A DNA stretch of 64,000 bases from Lepisosteus oculatus (Eukaryota; Chordata; Actinopteri; Semionotiformes; Lepisosteidae), in contig NC_090699.1 of assembly GCF_040954835.1 (NCBI RefSeq), forward strand, positions 16,795,817 through 16,859,816, read 5' to 3'. The notes under the pieces were generated by a model. The model was not told where the DNA came from. It ran no database searches and saw nothing but the letters and a program-made list of their open reading frames with translations. Below are positions 13,401 through 25,954 of this stretch, piece after piece. Made by a program: the position numbers and the translations under genes. Position 1 is the stretch's first letter. Every line of letters begins with the position of its first letter.

Positions 13401-15048
13401 CTCATGATACATTGCCAGCTCCAGGTTGGCACCAGTTGGAGAAGCACGGGGTTCACGAGTAACTTGAGCCCTTAACCCCAGTCCCGACCCGAGCGATGGG
13501 CATTGCCACTTGGGAAAAACCTGCTTGCAGCGGGACAGTGACGGGACCTGTACTGGAGAGGCCATACCAGGTGGTAGCAGGGCCTTTTCCAGCCGGGCTC
13601 TGGGAGTCCCAGCCTTGTATTTCACACACTGAGGTTTGGACATCGAGGAGCACAGTGGGAAATCCACCCAACGGGATGGGTGGGCCAAACGGCCTCCTCT
13701 CGTTTGTAGCCGTTCTCACGGGAAGTGTTTACCACTTACTGACGAGATGTTTTTTGTTTCCCTTTTTCTGGACAGAAAAAAGCTCAGAAGAGAAAGTTTC
13801 AACGTGACGACTTTGACGAAGATATGGAGTTGGAGCCACAGTTGCAGTACAAAGGTACTGAAGTTGTTCAGGTGGACAGGCAGACTCAGTGGGGCCCGAA
13901 GACAGAATGGGTCACTCCTGCTGTGTTTCTGTACCTTTCTGACTGCTCTGATGTCGGGCACATTTCTTCACTCTAAATCTTTTTTCTGCTAAACATTAAC
14001 GTGTTATTTGCAAAATAAATAGTAGAAATGACATTAATGAAAAAGCTAATTAGCAAGCTAGATAAAGCTTTTTTCCCCACCACAAGAGGAGCTGGTTTTC
14101 AGAAGTCTTTGGAAAGGAACACATAAAGAGCACAGCAATGTTTTGTAGGTGGGGTTCAACCCCGACCTTTAAGGTTTCTTTCCTTTCCTGTCCGAGTCAT
14201 GTCTTTGAGTTAATTTGCCATTTTTTTTGTCCTGTAGCTGGTGGCTCAGGGATCCATAGACCACTGTCTGGGAAAGAGGAATTTGGCAAAGAGTACAAAT
14301 CCAAGGTGAGACCACTTTCCCTGTCCATTACTCATATACCGCCCTCGCACATTTCCCCCAGACGACCACCAGATCCTCTTGCATAATAAATTAACATCCA
14401 GTCCAATTAAAAAGTAAAAACAAATAAAATAAAAAGCTCAGAACTCATACAATTTACCAGAAAACCCAGAACAAGCACGCAGCTTCACTTGGAGGTTTGT
14501 GCACATGTTAAAGATGTGTTTGACTTTTCAGTGGAATAGTGTATTTTCAATGTGCATTTACGGTTTTTGTGTCTTGGGGAAAATGTGGCCTGTGGGAGTC
14601 GACTTCAGTCGCCCTTTGATCTTTAATATAAGATGTGGTTTTCCTTCGGCTGTTATTAAACGAAAGTGTTTTCACGCCCTCCTCCTCCTATATCAATGCA
14701 GAAATCGCCTCTGTGGTTTTGTGTTTCAGAGTGGTAAAGGTGACGTGAAGAAGAAAGGCAAGCACGATCCCTACACCTACATCCCTCTGAAGAAAGCGCA
14801 GCTGAACCGCAGGTATGGGAGAGAGCTGCCAGAGCAGGGCGCGGGAGGCTGGCAGGGCATGTCTTCAGTTGGCACAACTCGGGCAGTCTCGGGTTGTTCA
14901 TGACAGGTCCAAAGCCTGTAAGGGGTGTTTTTCTTGTGTCTGCAGGAAGAAGGCGAAGCTGCAGGGCCAGTTCAAGGGGCTGGTGCGAGGAGCCCGGAAG
15001 GGGGCGCAGTCGGGGAAGAGGATGCAGAGGAGTAAAAGGAAGGCGTGA
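845..15048 (+). CDS. rrp12: rrp12, ribosomal RNA processing 12 homolog (3' 30 coding exons; 5' end outside window)
   Basis: RRP12 is a nucleolar/nuclear HEAT-repeat protein needed for maturation and export of pre-ribosomal subunits. Thirty exons join in one frame to give 1112 residues plus stop. They align end to end with my memory of human RRP12 (about 1297 aa) from the [15 protein letters not shown] segment to the basic C-terminus. Diagnostic stretches include [78 protein letters not shown] and GGSGIHRP. Roughly the first 175 residues (by inference four exons) lie before base 1. All introns are GT-AG and all phases agree, with no frameshift or stop, so the gene looks functional. Coding DNA is visibly more GC-rich than the introns. 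The call is secure; single-base acceptor choices are inferred from reading frame and homology. Confidence 0.97.
2940..3076 (+). repeat. L2-like LINE 3' tail ending in (ATT)n microsatellite
   Basis: A segment reading aagcgctttgagaagcc, then gcgctatataaaataaag, then about 14 ATT units (about 3033-3074). This is the typical 3' terminus of fish L2-type LINEs and of SINEs sharing that tail, recalled from memory. It is in plus orientation, inside the rrp12 intron. The simple repeat stops about 35 bp before the acceptor of the exon at 3112. Confidence 0.7.
4404..4830 (+). repeat. 54-bp minisatellite built from the rrp12 5' splice site
   Basis: Eight donor-like anchors occur at 4404, 4471, 4525, 4579, 4633, 4687, 4741 and 4784. 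Spacings are 67, then five of exactly 54, then 43 bp. The first anchor is the real exon/intron junction (TGGCAAGCA|GTGAGTC); the array copies read TGGCACACA|GTGAGTC or GTGAATC. Copies alternate between GTGAGTCGGGG and GTGAATCGGAG types, giving a 108-bp dimer. Each unit also holds a taattacag followed 14 nt later by the donor copy. The array occupies the first 420 bp of the 1.6-kb intron. Confidence 0.92.
4831..6011 (+). other. rest of rrp12 intron after window exon 10
   Basis: AT-rich intron sequence with several short homopolymer runs, ending in the acceptor gtgtgttttag at 6001-6011. I see no exon, RNA gene or recognisable transposon here. Confidence 0.5.
6012..9690 (+). CDS. rrp12: rrp12 window exons 11-20 (central HEAT region)
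   Basis: Exons: 6012-6133, 6463-6527, 6940-7102, 7481-7635, 7853-7920, 8208-8301, 8534-8692, 8788-8868, 9109-9214 and 9583-9690. These encode the best conserved part of the protein, including [67 protein letters not shown] and SSPAKRPRLKCL. Introns are short (95-800 bp), apart from the 1.6-kb intron before 6012 that carries the 54-bp array. All donors are GT. Confidence 0.95.
9970..10865 (+). CDS. rrp12: rrp12 window exons 21-23 (end of HEAT region)
   Basis: Exons: 9970-10127, 10368-10459 and 10707-10865. They encode ENVCLLL-type helices (here [21 protein letters not shown]), then [24 protein letters not shown], written here as a landmark only in part, and a basic/acidic linker (RNKRRKLL followed by SESEEE). 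The linker marks the change from the helical repeat to the low-complexity C-terminal tail. Confidence 0.94.
11291..15048 (+). CDS. rrp12: rrp12 window exons 24-30 (charged C-terminal tail and stop)
   Basis: Exons: 11291-11454, 11774-11884, 13034-13083, 13776-13854, 14238-14305, 14730-14812 and 14946-15048 (TGA at 15046-15048). Landmarks are [62 protein letters not shown] and [13 protein letters not shown]. The terminal Lys/Arg-rich stretch is nucleolar-localisation-like, an inference from composition. The 13034-13083 exon is only 50 bp. It is supported by frame continuity on both sides and corresponds to the variable acidic stretch of the human protein. Confidence 0.93.
11885..13033 (+). other. 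rrp12 intron, AT-rich
   Basis: An intron of 1.15 kb between the 111-bp and 50-bp coding exons. It is rich in poly-T runs. Neither a missing coding exon (the flanking phases already match) nor a box C/D or H/ACA snoRNA could be recognised by eye. Confidence 0.5.
13160..13740 (+). repeat. probable interspersed repeat in rrp12 intron, unclassified
   Basis: A block in the intron 13084-13775 that is more GC-rich than its neighbourhood. It ends with gggccaaacggcctcctc followed by tcgtttgt, a phrase I recall from dispersed fish repeats. No terminal repeats or target-site duplication were found. It could instead be unique intron sequence. Confidence 0.35.
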
Positions 15049-15425
15049 CCCCTGCCCAGGGGCCTAGTTTAATGCCCTTTCTGGAGGTCCCCGCTGGGTT
15101 CCGTTAGCCCTGTGTGCTGTGCCAGCCTGACCGGGGTCATCTCCCAGCTGGCAAGCTCCAGCCTGGGTCTCTTCTTGTCTGCTGGGCACTCCTCTGCCCC
15201 CACTGCAGTGGGTGTTGCAGTGCATGCAGGGCAGTATCCCCTTTCTTTCCCCCTTTTCCCACTGTTGAACAGCTGTGAAGACTCACAGAGTGCCTTTAGT
15301 ATTGCAGTGTGTGAATGCAGTTACTCACCAATACCAAGTCCATGTCGCACACTTCATTTGTAAAAATACTTGTGTGTCTAAAGATGGGAGTTCCTCTCGC
15401 TGTAATAAAGATTGTGTGCAATGGA
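15049..15425 (+). other. rrp12: rrp12 3' UTR with AATAAA at 15404-15409
   Basis: The sequence after the TGA runs about 355 bp to TGTAATAAAGATTGTG, a canonical polyadenylation hexamer. GT-rich sequence follows (attgtgtgca and later tttttttggtgt), consistent with a downstream element. Cleavage is expected about 15-25 bp after the hexamer. Confidence 0.75.
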
Positions 15426-18400
15426 CATTATTTATTAATCATTAAAGTAGAATGCAGGATTTTCTGGATATTAATTGAAAATGCCACACTTTTGTGATTT
15501 TTTTTGGTGTATCTTGTACAGTAAATTTTAAAAACTGTTAATTTGGGTAAAGAGCCCTTGACAATGGACGGGTGAACAGGCCGCCCACTTGGGCAAGCTC
15601 AGTCTAGTTTTAAGTCTGTTTTTGGTCTTTTACTCAGTTAATGCTTCACCCTATTAATGCTATTATAGGATGGCCCATTATTGGAAGGCACTTCAGAGGT
15701 TCTTGTGGAAACGCATTTTTCCAGCAGCTCCATGAAAGACAATGAGTTGTTCAACAGGATAAAATTTTATGTTTAGAACCTTTGTCCAGTCATCCAGAGT
15801 TATCTGCTTGGCGTTTTCACTTTACAGCTGCATAACTTCGGTATATTATTGAGCTACAGTTTGGGAAATAATCCGGTTGAACTTTGCTTGGTAAGCAAGA
15901 GCCTGTTATCCCAAAGCATGCAGCCATTGTTAAAGCAGCATACCGGAGACTCATAACCTGCGCGTGGCTGTATGCAACAGTCTTGAAGAGCGGACGGGCT
16001 GCAGTGTTCATCTCCATCTCCACCATTAACTGGTGACATAATGTTTACCTCTAGAGGGCAGTATGCACAAGCAAAACAGCCTGGACTGAATCAGGGTATT
16101 AATGGAACTTTCCAGTTAAGCCATAGCAGTGATCTGTAGCAAGCACATAACTCAATAATCTGGAAGAGTCTTCATACTGTCGTGCAAGGGCTTCATATTA
16201 GTGCTTGGCACTGCCAGGGTGCCTACCACGGCGAACAGTCCCACCCTGGTTTCATCTTCTCCTTTTTATTCCGTTCACATTGTCTGTCCTGCGTCTGAGA
16301 AAACATGTTTGGGGAATTTGTGCGCCATTTCCTGTTTTACAGGAATACGAGATGTATGCATATTGGAAATACCCCTTCTTCTCAGACATTTTATCATTAA
16401 TCAGTTCTTCCATTTGTCAAAAAAGTAAGCCATTTATTTTAAGTGGTTTTGGTTATTTTTAACTTCTGTGGGTTAGGTTACCACATTCATGTGTCTTTGA
16501 AGTGACATTGTACTTGCATTTTATATACAGTACACAATTCATAAGAGCTTGAAGATTTTGAACAGGACTTCAGCTATTTAAGTATTAGTGTCACATCAGG
16601 GACAGATGTCACTAGTCCATCTGGGGGAGATTGTCGGCTACACACTTCTTTCTGTGCAGAAAAGAAAAACCTCCACAGATCTTCCTAGAAGCTTTCAGAG
16701 CATCTGAATGAGACATTCATAAACTGTGGGCTGTGCTCCATCCTCAGACATATACTAAACAAACAGGCTCCAAGGCTGTGTTCACAAGAAAGAGCCTTCA
16801 TTGAGGGAACTTCACAAGAGGCAGTAGTGTTCATTGTTCACAGAGCTGGGCCCAAACGTGTTCTGTCCAGTTGAGGATTTGGGCAGTCTGCAGTGACAAA
16901 GATTCATTTAAAGGGATGTAGAAAAGTAGCTAATTTTTATGTTTAGATTGGACATGGAAAATTTATTGTAGTAAGTCATAAGGGAATTCTATCATCAAAA
17001 GAATGGGTTGTATGTCAGAATTCTCTTTTTGTGAAGAAAGGAAACTGGCTTCTGGGAAGACTGCTCTGCATAAATTTTGTGTTTTTCATGCAACATCTTT
17101 CCTTCTTTATATAAGAACACAGTCCTTTGATGATGATCTAATGAAACTTTAGCCAGTTAAAAATCCCGATAAGCCTGCATTTTGTTGTTCAAAGCCTTTC
17201 CATTTTATGAATAGAGGAATCCTATTCATGATGACGGGTAGCTGAAATAATTATGTTGGATTAGTAAGTATGACGGATAAGCTACTCCGACTCCACAGTT
17301 AATTGGCTGGTCATGTACAGGTTAACGTGAGTTGCTGTCATGAAGTTTAAGATTTTGTTCAGGGTAAATTATAATTTCCTAAATGCCATGTCTCCTCTTT
17401 CAGACAACACTGTATCAGTAAGTCAAAGCTGGTATCATGGTGGAAAACACTAGTGGAGGCTTCGCAAGACTTCTCACACATTTTATATCTCCCGATTCCG
17501 TCTCGGATATATCTTTACACAGCAGTATCGATACTATTTGTTTCGATGCGCTCTCAAAATAGACCTGTCGCAGAGAAACTAAAATGTAAAGAGCAGAGTT
17601 AGTTCTGATACACGCATTTATATAAAAATGTTTTCACACCTTAAGGTCTCTTTTTTTTTAGTTGTGTCTCGGAAGACTCATGGCAAATGCCATGTTTGGG
17701 CAGAGAAAAGGATTTTTTAGGTCACAGCTGTCAACAGAAAGCCATGGGCACAGTATGAATGTTAGAGCCACATGACCTCGGTAAACTGAACATCTCTGGC
17801 CTGGATAACTGAACGCCTTGACAAGAATAGAAGAACCAATCCCCTCAATCTCAGACCTGCTGAACAGAGGGCTTATAAGGTAATCTGTGGGCAGCTGATA
17901 TGGAACTCTGCCAGAAACACATTTTCCTTAGCACTTCCTAATACTGCCACAATAGTGATAACATCTGTTTAAAACTGCTGTCAAAATGCTGGAATGTGTA
18001 ATTTTCTTTTTTTAGGATAAGCTTATGGTGGAAGCTTGGGAAAATGTTGATAACTCTACTGCCTTTGTGATGATTTTACAAACGTCTGCTCCCCTGATCA
18101 CCTGACGTACCGTACGTAACATCACTGTAATGGCAAGGTCATGTGAAGGGCTCAGGGGAGGTAGGAGGATATGCAGCACATCAGATCTGTGTGTCCATGC
18201 AGCTCTTTTGGGACTCGTGTTTCTGAACAATTGGAGCCTGGATCAGATCCAGAACTAATCTGTAGCTGTGCTGGAGTAGTCGGCTGCAATGCTTCTCTCT
18301 CAGCTTGCTTGGTTTGAGGCCAAATATCTTTTCCTTCCAGCCAGCAGCACTGGTGTTCAGTCTGCACTTTTTCAAGCTGGTTCAGACTGAAAGTCAAACC

Positions 18401-20329
18401 TCTCTGCAGCACCAGTATTGGAGCACAAATAATCTCTTTCGAATCAGGCTAGTGTGTTAACAGGGAGGAGTCGTACTTGTGCTTCTAATTCCAGAGAATT
18501 TCAAATAATTCAACACACTTTTGTCCTTCTCAATAGATGTATGGAAGTACTTTTTGTATTTCTGGGTTATATAAATATGAGGATAGATGCCTTCTACCAT
18601 AAAAGCTGAAAGCACAGCCAGTTCCCCTGGGTGTGTCATAGTCTGACACGTCCGTTTCCAAGTTCTTGCTTCTTCCAAGTTAGTGCACTGGTTTGGCAAA
18701 GAAAAAAATAGTATTAATGTGGACATGAATGCACTAATGGTGCACTTTCTTGGGAAGAAAAGAGAAGTTTTTGGAAGAGTCACATTGCTAAGGACATCAA
18801 CAGCAGTCTTGCCTAAACTGTGTGTATCATGGTGATGAACATTATTGTTGGAAAGTCCCTCTCACTCACTGGCATTGCTTCACAGACCAAGAATTCTCTC
18901 CCACAGGATATTAACTCACTCACCACTAATTCTGCCCTGGCCTGGTTAAGAGCTGGCACACAATATGTTGTCGTACTATTATGTATGTATGTAAGAAAGT
19001 ACTGTAAGTATACATTCTCGTGGCCACTGGATTGTTGCCTTTTTTAAAAAACAAATTGTGATTCGTTTCAATGTCCTGCTCCTGGTGAACTTCTGCCATT
19101 TGCCAGCCTGTTGCCATGACGACAGGTCAGATCAGCACCTGGATCTTTCCGGAAAGCCGAGAAGTGGAGCTCATTCTGGGAATGTGAGGCTGTCCATGCA
19201 GGTCTCACTCCTCCATCGTGCCACCGCTCCACTGAATGGAGCTGGGAATCGTGCCTCTGATACAGTAGAAGAGGATTGTGGAAAATGCCAAACGTGTAAA
19301 AAACTGTTCTACATAAGATAACGCAGACCAAAAGTTTGCCCCAGGGAAGGGATGAGCTCCTAGAGGTTTATCCTGAAGCCACCTCAGGGGCTGATCTTGT
19401 CATCAGATTTGAGCTTTGGCCTAGTTAGGACCAAGAAACATGGGCCTTCAGGGAAAACCAGGTTCCTGCTGGAAATCGTTCCCGATCATTCTAGCCTCAG
19501 TCTATTTCTTGTTCTGCTCCCTGCTCTGCTCTGGCTTTTCCAATGGTGTCTCTTCTGTGTGGCCTGTTTCTGAAGGAAAGTCTCCAGTGTCTCCAGTGTA
19601 AGGTGATTGGGCTGTAACACAGGTATTGTGTGGATCTCAAAAACCTGTTTATTGTTGTGCGGTTGTTAACTGTTTTACGATGGCGATTCAATTATATTTT
19701 TAATCAGGTAATGGTTGTTACTACTGCTTTAATTCCATAATGCTTGCTAAAACTACTGAACCGTAGTGCCCACTTCTTTGTTACAAAACGCAAATGATTA
19801 ATAAATTCACTAAACTAAAGAAAGAAGAGAGTACAAAGAAGAAAGTTTCAATTTGGAGAAAATGGCCTTTCCTGTGTAGCTGTAGTGTTGTCTAATTATT
19901 TCCATGCACTTCCTTGATGCAGCTGCTGATGTTGCTGTTTTTGTTATTGTCTCTGAAAATGGAATTCGCCTCGGGCCTCTGAGTCAGAGTACATGAAGAT
20001 GTGCTAGAGAGGTCACAAGCGGTAAGCCAGTCGAGGACCCCAGACCCAGCACCCTGATTGTCGGTCATGCGCCCTGAACGCGGGCTTTTACAAAAGAGCC
20101 ACTGTTCTTCATCAACGCTACTCCACAGAAGGCAAGACAAAAGTGTAGTTCTGTCCAAAAGAACTTCTCAATATTTAAAAGAATCTTGGAGATGTCAGTA
20201 GGCATTGGGGAAGGTAATGCAAAGCAAGTGAGCTTCATCCTGGACAATCTGCAGCACAGCATCTCAAGTGCTTTCCAATACCACAGTAGGAGTATTATGT
20301 ATTAATCTGAGTGATGATACAAGCAATGT
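15426..20329. other. intergenic, no gene seen
   Basis: Tail-to-tail space between rrp12 and the antxr1-like gene. The base composition is ordinary and AT-rich. Reading frames are short (60-110 aa), start at random and show no domain, splice consistency or composition bias. I see no RNA gene. Confidence 0.6.
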
Positions 20330-20530
20330 CCTGCACTGCTGCAGGAACAGGGTTGTGGGTCAAATGTCACAGTTCTGAATTCTTTCCGGAAGGCTGTGGG
20401 TTCGGATCCCAGGTGAGATCTTCCATTGTGCCCTTGAGAAAGGTACCTCACTGGAATTGTTCTAGTTAACTACCCAGCTCTAGAAATGGGAGGAAATGTA
20501 TGTCTCTTTGGATAAAGAGGCAGTCAAATA
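20330..20530 (+). repeat. tRNA-derived SINE-like copy
   Basis: Contains a B-box-like GGTTCGGATCCC (about 20399-20411), then cccttgagaaaggtacctcac, then a tail with ctctttggataaagag. This arrangement is typical of fish tRNA-derived SINEs. The copy is divergent, its boundaries are approximate and no target-site duplication was established. Confidence 0.65.
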
Positions 20531-23098
20531 ACTTAGTAACAGTTGTATTTGCCCATTCAGAAGATCTTAATCCTGAGTCAGACTCTCTGTCTTCTTCAGT
20601 CTGTCAGCACAGCCAAAACCCTAGGTTATCCTCTGTGTGTTCCCCATGTCTTGCTTTTATAAAAGAAACTATTAAGATTTTATTGACGATTTTGGCTAAG
20701 TTATCCTCTGTTTAGTTTGGCACGAAGAAGCAGGATTCCCGTTAAAAACCATAACTACAAATTCCAGCACAGATTCATAGGGTCCTTAGACTATTCTTCT
20801 GCAAAGAAGCACTTGATAATAAACCCCCAGCCTCAACAGAAGTTAATGAAACCCTTACGAATCAAATGTTTTTTAGTTACTTAGCCCTTAATAAGAATGC
20901 CGAAACACCTCTCGACTTCAAGAATAGGAAAAAGGAACCATCAGTATTACCATAGTCAAATCTTTGTAGACATTCTGTAAAATGGTGCGTTTACCATTTT
21001 CTGTGAAAACTGCCAACTATGATTATTGGTGACGTATTCATTAGGATTATCTTACTTTGTGTCATCTCCCACTGCTTTGTCCAGATTTGCGCCAGAGCTC
21101 AATTGGGAAACTGAAGTGGCTGAATAGTGCGCAGCCTGTGTGGCTGTCTGCTGCAGGGCTCTCAGACTCCTCTCTGCTCCTCGGTGCTGTTGGTGCCACA
21201 TGTACCTAAATGAATGGCACCAATATGAGCATCCTGCAGTTGGACTTTCTTCTCTTATGTTTAGGCATCCTTAGACACAGAAAAGCATGATTTAGTAATC
21301 CTATTCTGTTGGTCAAAAGGCTTCAAATAGAACAGATATTTTTTCAACCATTGGTTCACACCGTATTAAGCTAAACCAATTTATTTATGGATATTATGGA
21401 TACAGGATATTTAAATTTATCCTGATAAGGGAAAGAGCTCTAGATTCATAATGGAAAAATTGTGGAGAAGTGCGGCACAATTAAGGGGACATTAAATATC
21501 GAATTTTATTACAATTGTTAAGATCTAGATGCCTGAAGTCCACATAGGAGATCAAAGGCTGCAAATCATGAAAAATGTGAAAGCAAGAAAAAAACTGTAA
21601 GCTTTTTGAGGAGAGTTTTTTTTTTTAATCTTTAGATGCAAGTGTCTTCCTGTTAATCCCATTTTGTGTTTGCATTGACTGCAGAGCTAGCTGAGCGACA
21701 CATCGCAAACCCCAGCTTCCCAGACATCCTCTGAAAAGCACAGACAGAAGTGACTGCTGGAATTAGGGACGTTTTACAAGGCTGAGGAATATTTTTTGTG
21801 ACCCCTGCAAAAAAAAAGTCAATCAGTCACGTCAAAGCCTGCAATATGAATTTGATAATTGCAGAGGCTGACACAAAGATAACATACACTTCCAGAAATC
21901 TATAGTGAAGCTGATGGTACGAAAACATTTAACAGATATGACAGTAATAAATGATAATCCAGAAAGACAGACAAAAACAACTAAATGTTCTACTGGGGGA
22001 GGGGATCTTCGTGTTCCACTGTGGCTGTGAAGCGAGAATACATCGCACAGGAGTGTGCTTGAAAACAGAACCACGTTCTATACTGACCTTGACATCTGAT
22101 GCTTGGTTAAGACGTTTTAACCAAGTGTAATCGTATTGCATATTCTTATAGTTTGCTTAACAGTGTGTGACCATTTGAAATAACTAACAAGTCCTGAAGA
22201 ATTATTTTGGACTAGGATTGGTTAAATGGAGATAAAAACAAGGGAATTGCTTGGGAAAGAAAATGTAATGCCCACGCTACGCCTTACTGAGCACTCCACT
22301 TGGGCTCATCGGCTATTATGTAATGCAGCTTAATAGTGGAAGAATTCCTCTTATTATGTAGCTTTAATATCAATCGTGATCCTTTGTTGAAATCTGTGAT
22401 TTCTGCAGGACGCTTTTGCAGGGTTGACCATACCTTATGCTATTTCTATACTCTGTCCGTTTCCTCCCCTCGTCAAGGAATACTCAAACAAACGGGACAG
22501 TTTTTATGTGCAGCTTCTCCTGGCATGTGCAGTTCAGCGACACCATGAACGATTGGCGAGGAGGCTTGTCTGTCCATGGGAACTGGAACTTTGCTCCTCT
22601 TTGCTGCACACTTTGAGAACGGCCATCAGCCAGGGTGACGCTGATTGCCTTGTCCGGACAGCGGGCCCCTCGTCCGTGTTTCTGCGCTCCGAGTGTGCAA
22701 GCACGCGCACCTCACCGGTGCTTATGGAAGCCCGCTGAAAAGCTTGTGACAAAAAAACAACCCTCATCTGCTTTACATTCCTTTCTCCTGGTGCTGGAAC
22801 AACGTCAGCTGAGCGCCTACATCCCCCAAATTCAGAAAAGCATGGGAAAATCGGAGCCGGGGCATAATTATACAGCCGCCACTGTTTTGGTAATGTTTCC
22901 ATTTTTGTGTAATAACCGATTACTGTAAGCAGCCATAGTAAAAATATCATCCATTTTCTTTTAGAAATATGATGGAGGAATTAAAAATAAGGGCCTATAA
23001 TTTACGTTGCTTTATTTTTTTTTTTTACGCTGATAAAATATGGTTTTGCATTTGACCCCTGGTCATGCAACATTCATTATAATGATTTTGTCATTTCA
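20531..23098. other. intergenic, no gene seen
   Basis: No supported gene. A 104-aa plus-strand frame (22424-22738) lies opposite a 138-aa minus-strand frame. Neither has domain-like content. There is a poly-T tract at about 23018. Confidence 0.55.
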
Positions 23099-23425
23099 TT
23101 ATTTACAATGGGCAGTACGGTGGTGCAGCACTGAGGCCCTGGGTTCAATTCCTGCAGTGCTATCTGCTTGCGGTTTGTATGTGGTCCCCTTGTTCGTGTG
23201 AGTTTCCTCCGGGTGCTCTGGTTTCCTCCCAGAATCCAAAGACACACTAGTAGGTTAACTGGCGTTTGGGAAAATTGGCCATTGGCGTTCGTGCGTGTCT
23301 GTGTTCGGGCTGGTGTCCGGTCTGAGATGTACCCTGCTTTACACCCATTGCTTGCCAAGATAGCCCCTGGCTCCCCAGCTTCCCTGAATTGGAAGAATCA
23401 GTTAGAAAATAGATGGATTATTTAC
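23099..23425 (+). repeat. tRNA-related SINE, plus orientation
   Basis: Starts near gggcagtacggtggtgcag and carries a B-box-like ggttcaattcc. It then has the widespread fish phrases gtttcctcccagaatccaaa and gttaactggcgtttg, and ends aaaatagatggatta. The same family occurs in reverse at 29035-29285. The family assignment is from memory of such fish SINEs. Confidence 0.75.
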
Positions 23426-24249
23426 CATCTACTTCAGCTGACAGAATGACTTCACTGAAATTCTGTAGTGGCTGTAGTTACTTACATAAATTCTAATAAT
23501 CCCTGCATGGTCTCACAGTTCTCAGGAGTATCGGGGTTTTTGGACCATTGCTATGAGGGAAATCTGCAATCGGATTTATTTTGATTGTAGAAAGGGTTAT
23601 ATAATGAAATGCAATGTCCAAAGCACAGCTGGCAGTAAAGCTGTCGTGCCAGAGCAGCTCTGCTCCCATGACAGCAGAGCCAAGCAGGAGGAAGAGGGAG
23701 GAGAAGAGGAAACTCTAGATTAAATATAGACTTCGAACCCACAGATACTGCAGGAGTGAGAAGGCAGAGATGATGATCGCCGTGGCTGCTGTGCGAAGGT
23801 GGCCACTGGGTCTCTTCTGTGCTTGCTTGAATCAGACCGGAAGGACAGTAGATATTCGAGACGAAAGGGAATATCCCTGCAGCAGCCATTCATGATTCTA
23901 CTATATGGAAGTGAGAAGAAAGGTTGAGTACAACCCCACGCTTCTTCACAGGAGCTGCAATGTCTGCAATAATAATGAAGAGCCAGGACTTCTGCGCACT
24001 CTGCTTTTGAACATCCCCTCTTTCCTGTCACGGAGTGTCCAGAAAAGTCGAGAGTTATGGATCTTCATGCATCAGAGGGTGCGTGCTGCTTGCAAGGAGG
24101 CTGATGAAATGTAAGATTGGCAATGCAGATGCTGAAGGACTCTGAAGAATGCAAACATCTGTGCTGAGCGAGGACACGCGTCTTCACTCCCAAGACAGGA
24201 GCACATTTCTAAAAGACGGCACTCGAGGGAGGATTTTTTGTTGGAAGTT

Positions 24250-25954
24250 TATCTTTATTAGTACTGTGTAAAATCTTTTATTTCATGAAAACATGTTACG
24301 TACATCTTTCCACAATTCCTGAAGTACTGCTGTTAATACATGTAACATACTGTAGTAACTAAGAATTTCAGCATTCCAGTATCTTATGTTTAAGCTTTGT
24401 TGGAGTACAAAAGTTGTTTCCCTCCTATAAAAGCTTCTAGACAGTCATCCTGATGCATAAGAAATAAACACGGGTACAAAGAGCTACTTAATACATAGGT
24501 TTAATATAAATGCACCTGTAACTACGCCATCCTAATAGTTTAGTGGGATATTGCTCCAAAACCCATACGCTTGTAATACAAACTGACATCGTCACCTGTG
24601 AGAAAGCAGACTTTATATACAGTTTAGACATGGAAGAGTTGTATGCCTGTGTACCACGGAGAACAACGTTGGCAGAGAAGATATGCATGCAACCCCCTTT
24701 CTTCCTCATTCCATTTGTTTAACAGTGATGTAACAAATGAATACAACAACAACAACAACAAAAGATATTCTGTAATAATCAACGTAATAAAGTAACACGA
24801 AAATCTAGAAGGTACTGTGTAGTAAAGTAAATGAAAGTTAACTGAAATGTTGTCATCACATGCATAGTGTCCTGAGCCATCAGCAGACACCTTGTCAATT
24901 TCCAGTACCTACAGCTGGCCCCTGGGTAAATAAATTACAACTGCCCTGCAGTCTCCAAGTGTTTGTTGTAAGAGTTCTCGTAAAACCACATCAATTGTAT
25001 TCAAATACAGGATGCTCGTGGATAGTAGAAAATAAGCTGCGCGAGACAGGGAAATTCAGCGCTGAAAGGGAGAGGATCTTTCTAACGGGACCAGTATATC
25101 TCCTGCCGCACTTGGAAAGCGGATTCATTTTCAGCTGGAACAGTAAAAAAAACCAACGGACCTTTTAATTCATTTATGACCTTCCAGTTCCTTAAAAAAA
25201 AAAAACACTTTAAAAAATATCTCTCGGCATCATCTCCGTTCACATTAAACAGTTTCTTTTTTTGTCATCACAACTGAAGACACTTCTACAGCACGAAAAA
25301 ACAGCCAACCCTTTTCCTGCATTTCAGAAAACTGCTTTCCATTCCCATCCTATACATACAAGAGCCTCATATCGTGGCAGCCTAAATGTGACTTGTGAGT
25401 GTGAGTTCTGCACCCTTCCGGCGTACCTTAAGTCACAAAGCTAAAAAGCAAAAGGGAAATAAGCAATAAGCAAGTAATTGCTTGATAATAAGAGGGTTGG
25501 CAGTTATCAGACGTCATCAAACCAGTAGAAGCAAGGGGCGATCGAGTAGCTTACAAATGAAATCAGATCGTGGACCCAAAATATTCGACTTTTTTTAAAT
25601 CAGAAATATGACAGTAACCTACTTTAACCTGGTGGTAAGGCACAGAGGTTAGTACACTGTGAGTTTAGCTTTTAACAAATCAGTGTGAACAATAGAAAAG
25701 TCAACCCTAATGTATCTGTACATCTCAGGAACATTCTTCTGAATTCTGGACGTTTACATTTTTCTTTTTTTTGTCTGGGATGCTCAGTAGTTGATCTTAG
25801 ATGTTTTAAGACGGTACTATATTTTTTTTTTTGCTGTCCAGCAACAAACCTCATACCTCTTCAGTGAACCCCAGCTTCAATAAATACTATATGTTCAGGC
25901 CAGAGCAGAGGCTGCGGAAGCAGGCGCTCAGTGTAGCGGGGACTCCTGCCGCTC
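24250..25954 (-). other. antxr1-like 3' UTR (inferred) with candidate poly(A) signals
   Basis: On the minus strand the stop codon at 25955-25957 is followed by about 1.7 kb of AT-rich sequence without coding exons. AATAAA hexamers lie at 24277-24282 and 24254-24259, which I take as the likely 3' end. A (CAA)n run lies at about 24745. The UTR extent is inferred; an earlier end is possible. Confidence 0.5.

Noticed and set aside
4406..14945. Intron-encoded snoRNAs in rrp12
   Set aside because: Ribosome-biogenesis genes often host snoRNAs. By eye I found no convincing C/D box pair or H/ACA hairpin with ACA tail. A snoscan/Infernal run would settle this.
20399..20411. tRNA gene (B-box-like GGTTCGGATCCC)
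   Set aside because: No A box or cloverleaf at the right spacing, and followed by a SINE body.
22424..22950. Overlapping 104- and 138-codon frames on opposite strands between the genes
   Set aside because: Mutually antisense, no homology that I recognise, no splice signals.
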